A stretch of DNA of 64,000 bases from Sophora flavescens (Eukaryota; Streptophyta; Magnoliopsida; Fabales; Fabaceae). The stretch lies in the NCBI GenBank assembly GCA_030762895.1, contig CM061070.1:46980831-47044830 (forward strand). Reading direction: 5' to 3'. Positions 37,306 through 48,812 of the stretch are shown piece by piece. The position numbers were made by a program, and so were the translations under genes. Position 1 is the first letter of the stretch. Every line of letters begins with the position of its first letter. The notes beneath the pieces were generated by a model. That model had not been told where the DNA came from. It saw only the letters and a program-made list of their open reading frames with translations, and ran no database searches.

Positions 37306-38900
37306 TGAAATAGACAACTATAAACGCAAGAAGGGGGTTGAATTGTGTTTATCAGAATTTAAACAAAGTTGAAAACTTTTCTCATACAGAAGCTTGGTTC
37401 AGACGAGTGGAAAGATACAAGACAAATAGGTGACCTGTCTGATGAAATTTTAACAGTGACTTAGGCAAACACACCACTTGATAAACGGATAAGAAAACTA
37501 ATGCAACTAAAGAGTTTATAAGGAAAGAGAGATTGACACAGTTATTTATCCTGGTTCACTCTTCAAAGCAAAGAGCTACGTCCAGTCCTTTGCAGCACCA
37601 AGTTTTATCCACTATAATTGATCTGGTTATAGACTCCAAGTATTGTTTGCACACCTAGCCTCTTCAGGCTCCAAGACAAGTATTCTTTGCACACCTAGCC
37701 TCTTCATGCTCCAAGACACATTCTTTGCACACCTAGCCTCTTTAGGCTCACTCAGATTTGTTTGAGAAATTTGGTTTAAAATAAATACAACTTCAGACAG
37801 ACAGATCTCACTAACACTCAGAGAGTGGTTTAAATGTAAAGCTTAGGAAAGTCTGCGTAATAACTTCAAATGATTGAAAAATACGGTATGAAAGAATGAA
37901 GATATTAATGCGCAGAGTAATGACTCTTTAATGCTATATGTATTCTCTATGTCTTCATCTTCAATGACTTCTGTATTTATAATCTTCAAGAATTTAAGAC
38001 CCGTTAGAGACATTCCTTCAGATGTTGGCTTCAAGCAGAACTTCATTAAATGCAATAGAGTCGTTCTGGGCAGCCATTAATGCAATAGAAACGTTGGTTG
38101 TACTCTAACTTTAAGGATTATGGCTTTATGCATCGTGAAATAGCCATATCAGAGTTGTGCAGAGAGCTTTTTGTACTTTGCTGAGTACAATTCCATTTTC
38201 GTGTAAAGGTCAGAGGTACTAGGGAATAAAGCACGTTGGAAGCATTCTTTAACTGGTCTTTGGTTCTGATAACCGAGTAGGAGAGAAGGCTTCAAGTCTC
38301 TTTCTGATGGGACAACCAACAATAGCTTGTTTGATCCTTGATTCTTCAACGAGTAACCTCAGACAAGCGTAGGAACTCGTGGGGAGACAGGTTGAAGATG
38401 TATCTTGAAAGAAGTCAATAATCCTAGTCACCAGACAGGTTGATTTTCGCTTATCTAGACAGGTAGTCACCTATATGAGCTGATAGATGGTTCTGATAAC
38501 CGAGGTTGCTTGAGAAAGTAACTTCTGACTTTTCTTGATAAGCGTGATACTTAGTAGGAGAGAAGGCTTCAAGTCTCTTTCTGATGGGACAGCCAACAAT
38601 AGCTTGTTTGGTCCTTGATTCTTCAACGAGTAACCTCAGACAAGTGTAGGAACTTGTGGGGAGACAGGTTGAAGACGTATCTTGAAAGAAGTCAATAATC
38701 CTAGTCACCAGACAGGTTGATTTTCGCTTATCCAGACAGGTAGTCACCTATATGAGCTAACAGATGTTTCTTACAGTTTTAATCTGCACACTAGATAGAC
38801 AGGTTAACAACCAATATGAAGGTTAATTAAATCATTAACCAATATTTATTTCTCATCAAAACTTAGGGAAATGCACATCAAACATTTTAGAGACTTAACA
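37306..38900 (-). repeat. E2 3' LTR (minus orientation), with internal duplication
   Basis: On the plus strand it runs from tgaaatagacaac to agacttaaca, so on the minus strand it starts TGTTAAG and ends TTTCA. A polypurine tract (complement of atctccccctttttg) follows at 38901, marking it as the 3' LTR of a minus-strand element. It is 1595 bp, against 1334 bp for its relative at 48813-50146, because of an internal tandem duplication. A TATA-like tataaata on the minus strand lies at 37974-37981. Confidence 0.9.
38275..38765. repeat. 277-bp-period duplication inside the E2 3' LTR
   Basis: The run gtaggagagaaggcttcaag...tcacctatatgagct occurs twice (from about 38277 and about 38554) in direct orientation. 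The related LTR at 48813-50146 has it once, so the duplication arose in this copy or its parent. Confidence 0.9.
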
Positions 38901-38915
38901 ATCTCCCCCTTTTTG
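38901..38915 (-). promoter_or_regulatory. E2 polypurine tract
   Basis: On the minus strand the sequence reads aaaaagggggagat directly before the TGTTAAG start of the 3' LTR, the standard site of plus-strand priming. The same tract precedes the E1 3' LTR. Confidence 0.85.
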
Positions 38916-39429
38916 ATGATGACAAACATTGAGATGATTTAATGAACCTCAAAATATCAACAAAGAAAATAGCATATTTCAGACAGGTTGAAATTTTCTT
39001 AAGCGGACAGGTTATGCAGATGGTTGATCAGACATTAAGTTTAATCATATAATCCGTTTAACTTAGTCACACAGAAATTTGAATTGTCTTACTTAGAAAA
39101 TATCAGAACAATCTTACTGAGCAATTATCAGAACATACTTTGATCATATCATGTTCATATATTATTTTCTTATTAAGATCATATCATATTCATTCCCCCC
39201 CTTTTGTCAACAGCAAAAAGGAGTAATCATAAAAAAAATAAAGAAATAAGAAAAGTAAGGAAGAAATATATTTTATTCATCATGAGCTTTGATAAGTATA
39301 TGACAGTTTACAACAGAGTAACAAAACTACCTAGATTGACTAAGTAACAAATATAAGGCAGCAACCCTTTGCTCTAAGAGCAGCCTAGCTCATCTTTCTT
39401 CATCCATCTGTCTTCTTAAGTCTTCTACT
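38916..39429 (-). other. E2 untranslated stretch before the PPT
   Basis: Non-coding AT-rich sequence between the env-like ORF and the PPT. A second short C-rich run (cccccccttttgtcaac) near 39195 resembles an upstream PPT. Nothing else is seen. Confidence 0.6.
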
Positions 39430-41618
39430 TGTGCTTGAAGCAGATGAAAGTCTTGTAAGGTCACTGTTTGAGAAGTGGAGGCTTCTGTAGACAGGCTTGA
39501 GGAAGAGACAGACAGAGGAGAGTGCCAAGGTAAGGCTAAAACTGGGGGTGCCTTAGGTAGAGATAGGGAGAGGTGATAGAAGGGAAGAAAAGTTCATGGA
39601 GAGTTTGAAGAGCATAAAAAGGAAGAAAGACAAATTTGAAGATAAGACTGATTCTGACAAAGTCAGTATCAGGTGTAGGAAACATACAGGAAAGTCTCTA
39701 GGACAGAGACAGTCTGGTGATGATTATTTGGATAGGTGGGGGAAGATGTGTTTGAGCTAAAACAGAGGGAGGGATAGGTAATAAGGAATCTATATGACAA
39801 AAGAAAGAATTTGATCCAGTAACTAACATAAAGAAATACCTAGACCTACGAGGTAGCATTACAACAGAAGCAAGATAGTGAGTTCCAGCTAATGTTCTAA
39901 TGAAGACAACAATAGGTGGGTAAAAGAAAATTTCTCTACAGGGGTTAAGAATATGAGGTGGAGGAGAAGGAATGACAGAGAGATGTGAGATACTAGCAAG
40001 CAAAAGAGATTGCAGATCAGACACAAAGAGTCTCGATGATATGCCAGTTTGTTCTTTGGGAGAAGAGTCCTCGTGAACAACTGTGTACTGACAGTCATCA
40101 GGTATAACAGTGAAAGAAGATTTTTGAGTTTGAAAGTAGTGGACAGGTGAAGAAAGAGGAGATGCAACAGAGAGAGGTTGAACAAAAAGGGCAGATGGAG
40201 AAGATACATATGGGGTGATGATACCTTGATGAGAAGGGGAAAGGAATGAAGGAGATGTCTGCTCTTCAGATATCTTCAACTTCTTGTGAAAATGAGACAC
40301 TTGGTCATCCTCGGGTATAACTGTCTCAGCTCCTCCAGACAGGTCTTCTGTAGTGTTAGCCTCTGCAGGCACTTCAGTTTTTGTAGGTACTAGGTAACCA
40401 AATCTTCTCTTTTTGGGAATAATTCCCAAAATGAAAGTCTTCTTTGGTTCTTCCAGGACTTGCTCTGTCTGCTCCCCCTGAGCAGATGCTTCCTCTTTGC
40501 TAGGCTCAGACTCAACTTGTCTGACCTTGGCAAAGGTCTTCACCAGCTTCCTTTTCTTGCCGGGATGAGCAGGAACATCCACTAATTCCTCAGCTTCACT
40601 AGTCTTCCTCTTGGGAGAGGGTCTCCTCAGCCTGAACCTTAAGGGCGCAACTGTCTCAGCAGAATCTTCAGACACTGAAGGTTGCAGCTCTGGTATTTGG
40701 TCTTGTCTGGCCACCTTTCCAGATGGTTTGAACAGTCTCTCAGAAATAGGGACTTCAGATTCATCAGTGGAAACCATTAGTTGTTCCTCCTTCTGCTCAA
40801 CAGGAGGCTTCTTCTTCTTCTTCTTCTGCTTCTTCTTATCATCTGTTTCCTCATCAGCAAGAGGGATTCCCTTGATGTCCATCATAGACAGTATCTTCCT
40901 GTCTATAGGCAGTGACATGTCCACAAAGTGAGCATCACTAGGAACAAACAACTTGTTCCTGAAGACCCTTGTCAGCAATATCCCATAAGGGTAGGTCTGC
41001 ATGTTGGTTCTCTTGATCAAAGTATCAAGGTACATGTTGATAAGGTCATTGATGTCAACCTTGATTTTGTGGATCAAGTGGTACAGAGCAAATCTGTCCA
41101 TCTTGGTCACACTATCTCGTGAGCCTTTGCTTGGCATCACGCACTCCAACAACAATTTGTGCAGGAATCTGCACTTGACCACCAAGTTGACAGGCTTAGG
41201 GTTCACAGGTTTGGGAACACCATAGATGGCAATGTTGACATTGTCAACTCCCACTTCATCTTCCTAGTTGGGTGTGAAGCCAGCTCCAATTCTCGGACAT
41301 TTTATGACAAGCTCTAGAGAGCTAATGGGGAAGAGAAGGGTTCTATCCCCCATTTCAGCTTTTGATTCCGTTGAGTCGGTTGGTGACAACCACAACATTT
41401 CTCCAGAACGTTTGAATGAGCTTAGGGTGAACAAGCTCCTTGATGTCGAAGAAAGGAGTCCATTTGGAATATTCCAATTCTTCAGTGACATCCATACCTA
41501 GCTTCTTCATTTGTTGAAGATCAACAGTCTTTCCTGGAATGATCTTCTCAACCTTAGTAACTTTGAGATTGTATTTCTCAGTGATTTCTTTTGCAAATAG
41601 ATGCTTGGATGATGCCAT
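39430..41618 (-). pseudogene. E2 third ORF (env-like / Sirevirus ORF3)
   Basis: The minus strand opens with MASSKHLFAKEITEKYN (41618) and runs to about 41355. A single frame change leads to the longest frame of the window (41254-39698, 518 codons). Its N-terminal half carries the conserved RDSVTKMDRFALYHLI stretch of this protein family. A Lys/Glu-rich segment (KKKQKKKKKKPP) and a low-complexity Ser/Pro-rich region follow. The tail to 39430 would encode a short coiled coil (LQAQVEDLRRQMDEE). In Sireviruses an ORF of unknown function sits between pol and the 3' LTR and has been called env-like. I see no convincing signal peptide, and the hydrophobic patches near the end may be frameshift products. 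Confidence 0.75.
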
Positions 41619-42055
41619 TTTTGAGAGAAAACGGTTCTAAGGTTTCGAGAGAGAATAGGGTTTGAAAGACAGAGATTTTGGATTTTGAAAACGTAAAGTT
41701 TCAACCTTTCTGATCTATTGTCTTTTATAGTCATAAAGGTAGGAGAGAAAAAAAAACGACATCTTTAAATCAAAACGGCACGATTTGTATGGGGAACCGT
41801 AACGCCCACTTAAGACATAATGATAATATGGTTTTGAGATATATAAACTACCGTGCACATGATTAGCTTCAGAAAAGGGAATGGTATTAAACACTTAATA
41901 GCCATTTCAACAAAATTGTTGAGTTCTAGAATAGTGACTCAGCAGAGTCAGACAGGTAAGCGTAGACAGGTGATAAAGCATAGACAGGTTAACACTCAGA
42001 CATGTCATTCAACAATGCAATGCATGTTTAAATTATCTCTAATAAATAAAAACCT
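41619..42055 (-). other. E2 spacer between RNase H and ORF3
   Basis: Non-coding sequence between the end of pol and the ORF3 start; it corresponds to 53931-54186 in E1. It contains gacaggt words that also recur in the E2 LTR. Confidence 0.55.
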
Positions 42056-43552
42056 TTATTCTACTAAGGGTTTAGTGAAAATATCAGCCCATTGATTTTC
42101 AGTTTTAACAAACTTAATATCAAAGATGCCTTTCTGAACATAATCCCTAATAAAATGATGTTTGATTTCAATATGCTTAGCCTTATAATGCTGAATTGGA
42201 TTTTTAGTTAAGCATCTAGCACTAGAATTATCACACCACACAAATATGTTATGTTCATAAATAGAGTAATCCTTAAGTTGATGTTTTAAGAGTTGAGAGC
42301 AGCAACTAGCAGTAGAGATGTATTCTGCTTCAGCAGTAGACAGGGCAATAGTTGTCTACCTCTTGCTTGACCATGAGACTAAACTTGCTCCAATGAAGTG
42401 ACATCCTCCACTGGTGCTTTTTCTTTCTATTCTGTCTCCAGCAAAATCAGCATCACAATATCCCACTAATCTGTATTCATCTTAAATACAACAAACCAAG
42501 ATTAGTAGTTCCAAGCAAATATCTAAATATTCTTTTAACAGCCTTAAGATGAGATTCTCTAGGATCAGATTAGAATCTAGCACACATATAGACACTAAAT
42601 TGAATGTCAGGTCTGCTTGAAGTTAAGTACAGTAGAGAGCCAATCATGACTCTGTAGACAGTTTGATATACCTTTTTACCTTCATCGTCTTTGCTTAGTT
42701 TTGCATTGGGTTGCATAGGGTTTTTCATGAGCTTTGCATTTTCCATTTTGTATTTCTTGAGTATCTCCTTGGTATACTTTTGTTGATGAATGTAAATTCC
42801 ACTACTTGTCTGCTTGATTTATAATCCAAGGAAGAACTTCAATTCTCCCATCATGCTCATCTCAAATTCAGCTTGCATTAGATTTGAAAATTCCTTGCAC
42901 AGCTTTTCATTAGTTGCTCCAAAAATAATATCATCAACATATTTGAACTATAATTCTTGAACAGAGTAGTGTCTACTTGTCCTCTAGTAAAACCATTATG
43001 CATATGAGAAAAGAACTGAGTCTATCATACCATGCTCTAGGTGCTTGTTTCAAACCATATAATGCCTTTTTAAGTTTGAAAACGTTATCTGGTTTATCAG
43101 TATCCTCAAAACCAGGGGGTTGTTTAACATACACTTCTTCAATTATACCATTTAGAAAAGTACTTTTTACATCCAGTTGAAACAGGGTGATTTGGTGTTG
43201 TGCAACATATGACATTAAAATGCGTATGGCTTATATTCTAGCTACATGTGCAAAGGTTTCAGTATAATCAATACCTTCTTGTTGGTTATAGCCTTGAGCT
43301 ACTAACCTTGCCTTATTTCTGACAACTTTGCCATCTTCATCCAATTTGTTTCTGAAGACTCATCTTGTTCCAATAACAGATTTGTTTTTAGGCTTAGAGA
43401 CAAGAGTCCAGACATAATTTCTGGTGAACTGGTTAAGTTCTTCTTGCATAGCAAGAATCCAGCTTTCATCCTCAAGAGCTTCTTCAATGCGCTTTGGTTC
43501 TATTTCTAACATAAATGCCACATTTGTTGATTCTCTTAGAGTGGATTTGATT
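42056..43552 (-). pseudogene. E2 reverse transcriptase - RNase H
   Basis: Downstream of the Cassandra array the minus strand reads EEALEDESWILAMQEEL and VIGTR (43360-43552), then YNQQEGIDYTETFA. The RT core follows with LDVKSTFLNGIIEE and LKKALYGLKQAPRAWYDRL (42973-43215). The YVDDIIFG active site appears near 42925. The thumb (GSLLYLTSSRPDIQFS, about 42600) and RNase H (CDNSSARCLTKNP and KHIEIKHHFIRDYV, 42056-42241) follow. Several stops and frameshifts mean it is not functional. The domain set and order are copia-type. Confidence 0.9.
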
Positions 43553-43810
43553 CTTACTGTAATACCCGGGTGCCGACGAGGGCGGGGAGTGGTCGCTAGT
43601 GCAAGAAGGCACGGACAAGGAGCGGCTCCTGGCTGGCTTCTAGGCGGAGGGACACATGAATGAACCGATACCACACCCGAATGAGAGGGATTCTGAGACT
43701 GTGTAGGTATGGGACTATACAGTTGAGGAAGGTTTATATGAATTGATTGGTACTACCTATACTAACAAGATGCATCTTCTTTTTGGGAGCTCATCATTTA
43801 AGAACTCCAC

Positions 43811-43860
43811 AGTTAAGCGTGCTTGACTTGGAGCAATTTTGGGATGGGTGACCTCCTGGG
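43811..43860 (+). promoter_or_regulatory. 5S-rRNA-like Pol III promoter core, LTR 1
   Basis: A-box-like agttaagcgtgcttgac (43811-43827) and C-box-like gggatgggtgacctcctggg (43841-43860) match the internal promoter of plant 5S rRNA genes. This is a Cassandra feature and not a genuine 5S gene, since the rest of the 120-base gene is diverged. Confidence 0.85.
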
Positions 43861-44286
43861 AAGTTTTCCCAGGAAGCATATGAGTGAGGACAAAGCACGC
43901 TAAAAAGACTCGTGTTGGTCTGTGGGGGCAGTTGTCAATCCGTAGAGCAGTCAGGGATGTTACAAATGGTATCATAGTGGCACCTCTCCCAGTACGGTGT
44001 GGTTCGGGGGTGAACAAGCGGAAGCTGGTGGGCATGTAACACCCGAGTGCCGACGAGGCGGGGAGTGGTCGCTGGTGCAAGAAGGCACGGACAAGGATCG
44101 GCTCCTGGCAGGCTTCTAGGCGGAGGGACACATGAATGAACCGATTACACACCCGAATGAGAGGGATCCTGAGACTGTGTAGGTATGGGACTATACAGTT
44201 GAGGAAGGCTTATATGAATTGATTGGTACTACCCATACTAACAAGATGCATCTTCTTTTCGGGAGATCATCACTTAAGAACTCCAC

Positions 44287-44336
44287 AGTTAAGCGTGCTT
44301 GACTTAGAGCAATTTTGGGATGGGTGACCTCCTGGG
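44287..44336 (+). promoter_or_regulatory. 5S-rRNA-like Pol III promoter core, LTR 2
   Basis: Same A-box-like (from 44287) and C-box-like (44317-44336) blocks with the same spacing as in LTR 1. Confidence 0.85.
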
Positions 44337-44763
44337 AAGATTTCCCAGGAAGCGTGTGAGTGAGGACAAAGCACGCTGAAAAGACCAGTATTGGTCTGTG
44401 GGGATAGTCGTCAATCCGTAGAGCAGTCAGGGATGTTACAAATGGTATCAGAGTGGCATGTCTCCCAGTACGGTGTGGTTCGGGGGTGAACAAGCGGAAG
44501 CTGGTGGGCATGTAACACCCGGGTGCCGACGAGGGCGAGGAGTCGTCACCGGTGGAAGAAGGCACGGACAAGGAGCGGCTCCTGGCAGGCTTCTAGGAGG
44601 AGGGACACATGAATGAACCGATTACACACCCGAATGAGAGGAATCCTGAGACTGTGTAGGTATGGGACTATACAGTTGAGGAAGGCTTATATGAATTGAT
44701 TGGTACTACCTATACTAACAAGATGCATCTTCTTTTCGAGAGCTCGTCACTTAAGAACTCCAC

Positions 44764-44813
44764 AGTTAAGCGTGCTTGACTTGGAGCAATTTTGGGATGG
44801 GTGACCTCCTGGG
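44764..44813 (+). promoter_or_regulatory. 5S-rRNA-like Pol III promoter core, LTR 3
   Basis: Same A-box-like (from 44764) and C-box-like (44794-44813) blocks with the same spacing as in LTR 1. Confidence 0.85.
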
Positions 44814-44922
44814 AAGTTTTCCCAAGAAGCGTGTGAGTGAGGACAAAGCACGTTGAAAAGACTCGTGATGGTCTGTGGGGACAGTCGTCAATCCGTAGAT
44901 CAGCCATGGATGTTACACTTAC

Positions 44923-45970
44923 TCCTTCAGAGGGATTTCATGAAGATCTTGAGTTGTCTTTTGACTCGTCTTTGGACTTGTCTGCTCCACTTGTCTGTCA
45001 GCCTCAAGCACAAGTTCTGTCTTGGTTAGATCGGGTTGTTGAATTTTTGGATTTTTTATATCAAGACCTTCAAGATCATCTTCTAGATATGATAGTTTTT
45101 TATCAGTCTTTAATGCATCATTGAATTTAACATGAACATATTCTTCAATAATACAAGTTCTTGAATTGTAAACTCTAAAAGCCTTAGACATTTCAGAATA
45201 TCCTACGAAAATACCTTTATCTACCCTAGAATCAAACTTTCCAAGATTATCTCTGGTATTTAGAATAAAACATTCACATCCAAAAGCATTAAAATATGAT
45301 ATGTTGGGGCTTTTTCTTTTCCACAATTCATAAGGAGTCCTTTTTAGAAAAGGCCTAATAAGTATTCTGTTTTGTACATAACAAGCAGTGTTTACAGCTT
45401 CTGCCCAGAAGTACTTAGGGAGATTATTTTCATTGAGCATAGATCTAGCCATCTCTTGCGGAGATCTGTTCTTTCTCTCAACCACTCCATTTTGATGTGG
45501 AGTTCTAGGTGCAAAGAAATTGTGAGAGATTCCATTCTCCTCACATAACTGTCTAAACTGCTCATTTTCAAATTCTCCCCCATGATCACTTCTAAGGGTA
45601 GAAATACAGAAACCCTGCTCATTTTGTACTCTTTTGCAGAATACTGAGAAAGCCATTAAAGACTCATCCTTGTGGGTTAAGAAGAGTACCCATGTGTATC
45701 TAGAATAGTCATCAACTATGACAAATCCATATTTTCTTCCAGCCAGGCTGGCAACACTTACTGGTCCAAACACATCCATGTGTAACAACTGAAGAGGTCG
45801 AGAGGTTGATACTTGGTGTTTAGATTTGAAACTTGATTTTATCTGTTTACCTCTCTGACATGCATCACATAAGACATCTTTCTTAAAACTAATATCAGGC
45901 AATCCTCTCACAAGGTTATTCCTTTTTAATTTAGAAAATAGTTTCGTACTAGCATGTCCTAGTTTCTTAT
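44923..45970 (-). pseudogene. E2 integrase
   Basis: A minus-strand frame of 330 codons (44919-45911) begins in the GAG-pre-integrase zinc region (RGLPDISFKKDVLCDACQ; the HKKLGH half lies just upstream in another frame). It carries the integrase core: HMDVFGPVS with the first Asp, LRSDHGGEFENEQF with the second Asp, and NGVVERKNRS with the Glu, so the D-D-35-E set is present. It continues through WAEAVNTACYVQNR and FGCECFILNTRDN to the polyprotein linker, where the Cassandra array cuts it. This is one of the best-kept coding stretches of the window, but the polyprotein around it is broken. Confidence 0.9.
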
Positions 45971-46410
45971 GCCATAACTATCTCTCATACTCTTTAGACA
46001 TCAGGTAGGTTACACTTTGATCTAAGAGATCAGACAGTTCAATCTTATAAAGATTTTGTTGCCTCTTAGCTGAAAAGAGGGTTTTGCCACAATAGTCTTT
46101 AACTATGCATACATCCTTGGTAAAAGAAACATCAAATCCACTATCACATAATTGACTTATGCTAAGTAAATTGTGTCTTAATCCTTTAACCATAAGAACA
46201 ATAGATATAGAGGGAAGAGGGGGTTTACCACCAATAGTACCAATTCCTATAACTTTTCCTTTCTGATTCCCTCTAAAGGCAACGTGTCCTCCTTTCTTAC
46301 GTTGGAGGTCTAGGAACATAGACCTTTATCCTGTCATATGATGCGAGCAACCACTGTCCAGGTACCTGCAGTGGTGTTTTCGTTGTCCTGTTGAGGACAT
46401 CTGCAACAAA
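45971..46410 (-). pseudogene. E2 protease and GAG-pre-integrase start
   Basis: On the minus strand YLDSGCSHHMTG (about 46330-46370) is the copia aspartic protease active site (DSG), followed by a stop. The frame 45978-46319 then reads GNQKGKVIGIGTIGG, LRHNLLSISQLCDSGFDVS and SKEYER. It leads by a frame change into HKKLGH and the integrase. Confidence 0.87.
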
Positions 46411-48055
46411 AATTATTTGAATTTAAGGTACCCATATTTTTCTGGGTCCTTTTCTGTTAGTTCTAGGAGTCTGTGACGACTTCCTTCTTTTCCTGTGAAT
46501 ACACTTGGACATAACATGTCCAGTTTTTCCACGTGAGATTCTGATACATGAGAAGATTTGGTTCAGATTGACTTAATGAGATACTATAGAAGCTTTAGTT
46601 GATACTTTATGATGTGTCTGATGGACATATCCAATACCTTCTTTGTTAAGAGAGTGCCTCTGATAGCCAAGTAGCTTAGTCAGATTATCTCTACCATTAA
46701 CAAATTTGGCAAGATCAGAAGTGAGCTCTTCCACTTTCTGTTGAAGTTTTTCAACTTCTTCAGATGGTGATGTTTCACTTGAGATCATAGCTTCATTAAA
46801 CTTTTCACTCTTCAGCTCACTGTTCTCTTTAGCCAGCTTTTCACACTCTTGAGATTTCTGTTTATGCTCACTAGTGAGATTTACATACTCTCTCTTGAGG
46901 GATTTGAAGGCCTAAGATAAGCAGTTGGATTCCTCCAATAACTCCTCATAGGCATCAAGTAATTCCTCATAGTCATAATGTACCTCATCGTCTGAGTCTG
47001 AGCTAGTGCTGGCCATCAAACAGAGATTGGCTTTTTCTCTGTTTCTTCATCAGAAGATGTTGACTCCAGGTCCTCCCAAGTAGCCATCATTCCTTTCTTC
47101 TTCTTCTTGAAGAATTTTTTAAAAGGGGCTTTCTTGAGTAAGGACATTCAGCCTTGATGTGACCAGGCTTCTTGCACTCATAGTAGACAATTGGATTTTT
47201 GTCTGTTGGAGTGGATTCTTTGAAGTTCTTGTCCTTGTTGAACCTTCTGAATGGCTTATCCCTCTTGAACTTCTTTTTCTGTAGGAGAAGCTTTATCTTA
47301 CTGGTCAGGAGATACAATTCTGCATCACTCTCAGAATCCTCGTGTTCAAACAGGTCAGCATCACTGGATGACTCGTCTGCCTTTAGAGACTTGGAAGCTT
47401 TTGCTGACTTTTGATCAGTTTTCAGAGCATTTGACTTGCCCTTCTTTGGTGCAACTTCATCTCCAAGTTCGTGCTCATGAACAGTGAGTGTTCCAAGAAA
47501 TTCATCCATAGTCAAGGTAGTGAGATCCTTGGCTTGAGAGATAGCAGTGACCAAACGTCTCCATTGTTTAGGTAGACCTCTCAGAATCTTTCCAACCTTC
47601 TCAGCATTGGTATAGACTTTGCCAAGAGATTTTAAACTGTTGACTATAATTTGAAATCTTCCTATCATTTGAGCAACAGATTCTCCTTCCTCCATGTCAA
47701 ACAGTTCATATTGTCAGACAAGTATGGCAACTTTGACTCTTTGACTTTGGCTGTTCCTTCATGTGTGACAGCTAAAGTGTCCTATATTTCTTTAGCAGAG
47801 TCACAAGCACATACCTTCTTAAACTCCTCAGGACTGAGAGCACAAATGATGTTATATCTACCTTTGTGGTTCAGCTCCCATTTTGTCTTTTCTGCAGTAG
47901 TCCACTGAGTTTTTGGTTTGTCAGTGTCATTATCATTCTTGGGAATAAATGGACCGTCTGTAATGACATCCCAGAGATCATAGTTTATAGATAGAATGAA
48001 CCATTGAAATCTATCTTTTCAACAGTTGTAGTTTTCTCCATTGAAGTAAGGAGGT
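46411..48055 (-). pseudogene. E2 gag (right copy of duplicated block)
   Basis: It has the same architecture as 34874-36550. The UBN2-type start PPYFNGENYN lies near 48050. A 202-codon frame follows (47087-47695) with MEEGESVAQMIGRFQIIV and ILRGLPKQWRRLVTAI, an acidic linker, and the zinc knuckle YECKKPGHIKAECP (first Cys changed to Tyr). A coiled coil appears at 46573-46788. Stops occur, for example near 46915. At about 48055 it joins plus-strand gag head to head, at the same base context as in the left copy. Confidence 0.9.
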
Positions 48056-48059
48056 CTGG

Positions 48060-48812
48060 TTAGGGAAGAGCATGAGCATAAGACTCAAGAAAGTGACAAA
48101 ATGTCTCTGGAAAACAGTGAGCTTAGTTTAGAAAAGCTCAAGGCAGAGGTCTTGGTTGAGACACCACAATCGGAAAAAGTTGTTAAACTTCAACAGAAGG
48201 TAGAAAAGCTCACCTCTGATCTTGCCCGCTTTGTCAATGGAAAAGACAACTTGACTAAACTCTTAGGAAGTCAGAAACCATTGGTTGATAAAACTGGTAT
48301 AGGATTCATTTATCAGACACATCATAAAGTATCTAACAAAATCTTAGGACAAAAACCAAAAGCCCTTTATGATAAGAATATTACATGTAAGGATAGCAGT
48401 TATATCTGTGGAAAAGCTGGACATATCAAGTCCAAGTGTATTCACACGAGAAAGAAGTTGTCACAAACTTCAAGAAATAACAAAAAAAGGACCTAAGAAA
48501 ATATGGGTACCTAAAGCATTGATTATTCCTGTTGCAGATATCCTTAATAGGACAAAGAAGACACCTATCGTGGTACCTGGACAGTGGCTGCTCATGACAT
48601 ATGACGGGAGAAAGGTCTATGTTCCTAGACCTCCAATCTAAACAAGGTGGACATGTTACCTTTGGTGGAAACCAAAGAGGAAAGGTCATCGGGATATGTA
48701 AAATTGGTGGAAGATCACCGTTACCATCTATCTCTAATGTTCTTTTAGTTGAAGGATTAAGACATAATCTGCTAAGCATAAGTCAGTTATGTGATAATGG
48801 ATATAATGTTTC
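48060..48812 (+). pseudogene. E1 gag C-terminus / protease fragment, right copy
   Basis: The frame 48101-48496 reads MSLENSELSLEKLKAEVL and KLQQKVEKLTSDLARF (coiled coil), then SYICGKAGHIKSKC (degenerate CCHC). The protease motif YLDSGCS is followed by a stop before HMTG. A second frame (48601-48870) gives GNQRGKVIGICKIGG and LRHNLLSISQLCDNGYNVS. The same sentence resumes after the LTR at 50147 (VSFTKNACIV), so this piece and the pol at 50147 were once contiguous. Confidence 0.9.

Larger units (their letters stand above)
43558..44917 (+). mobile_element. Cassandra-type TRIM with three LTRs
   Basis: Three near-identical LTRs of about 405 bp (43558-43964, 44035-44440, 44511-44917) are separated by two internal segments of about 70 bp. 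After the first two LTRs comes tggtatca(g/t)ag, the initiator-Met tRNA primer-binding motif, and before the next LTR a purine-rich gcggaagctggtgggca. The whole array is flanked by cttac (43553-43557 and 44918-44922). Each LTR contains a 5S-rRNA-like core. There is no coding capacity. LTRs carrying 5S promoter sequence define the Cassandra TRIMs. It lies within the E2 pol. Confidence 0.93.
37306..48055 (-). mobile_element. Sirevirus-type Ty1/copia element E2 (5' end missing)
   Basis: Read from right to left it contains gag (46388-48055), protease (about 45978-46410), integrase (44923-45970), RT-RNase H (42056-43552), an env-like ORF (39430-41618), a PPT (38901-38915) and the 3' LTR (37306-38900). 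The 5' LTR and primer-binding site are not attached: at about 48055 gag meets plus-strand gag. The left boundary is flanked by gttta, close to the gtttc duplication around the lone LTR at 48813, so both sit at the same target site of E1. A Cassandra array interrupts its pol. Confidence 0.88.

Noticed and set aside
43779..44840. 5S rRNA genes
   Set aside because: Only the A-box and C-box blocks match 5S rRNA; the remaining gene body differs, and the blocks lie in repeated LTRs with target duplications and an iMet primer site. They are Cassandra LTRs.
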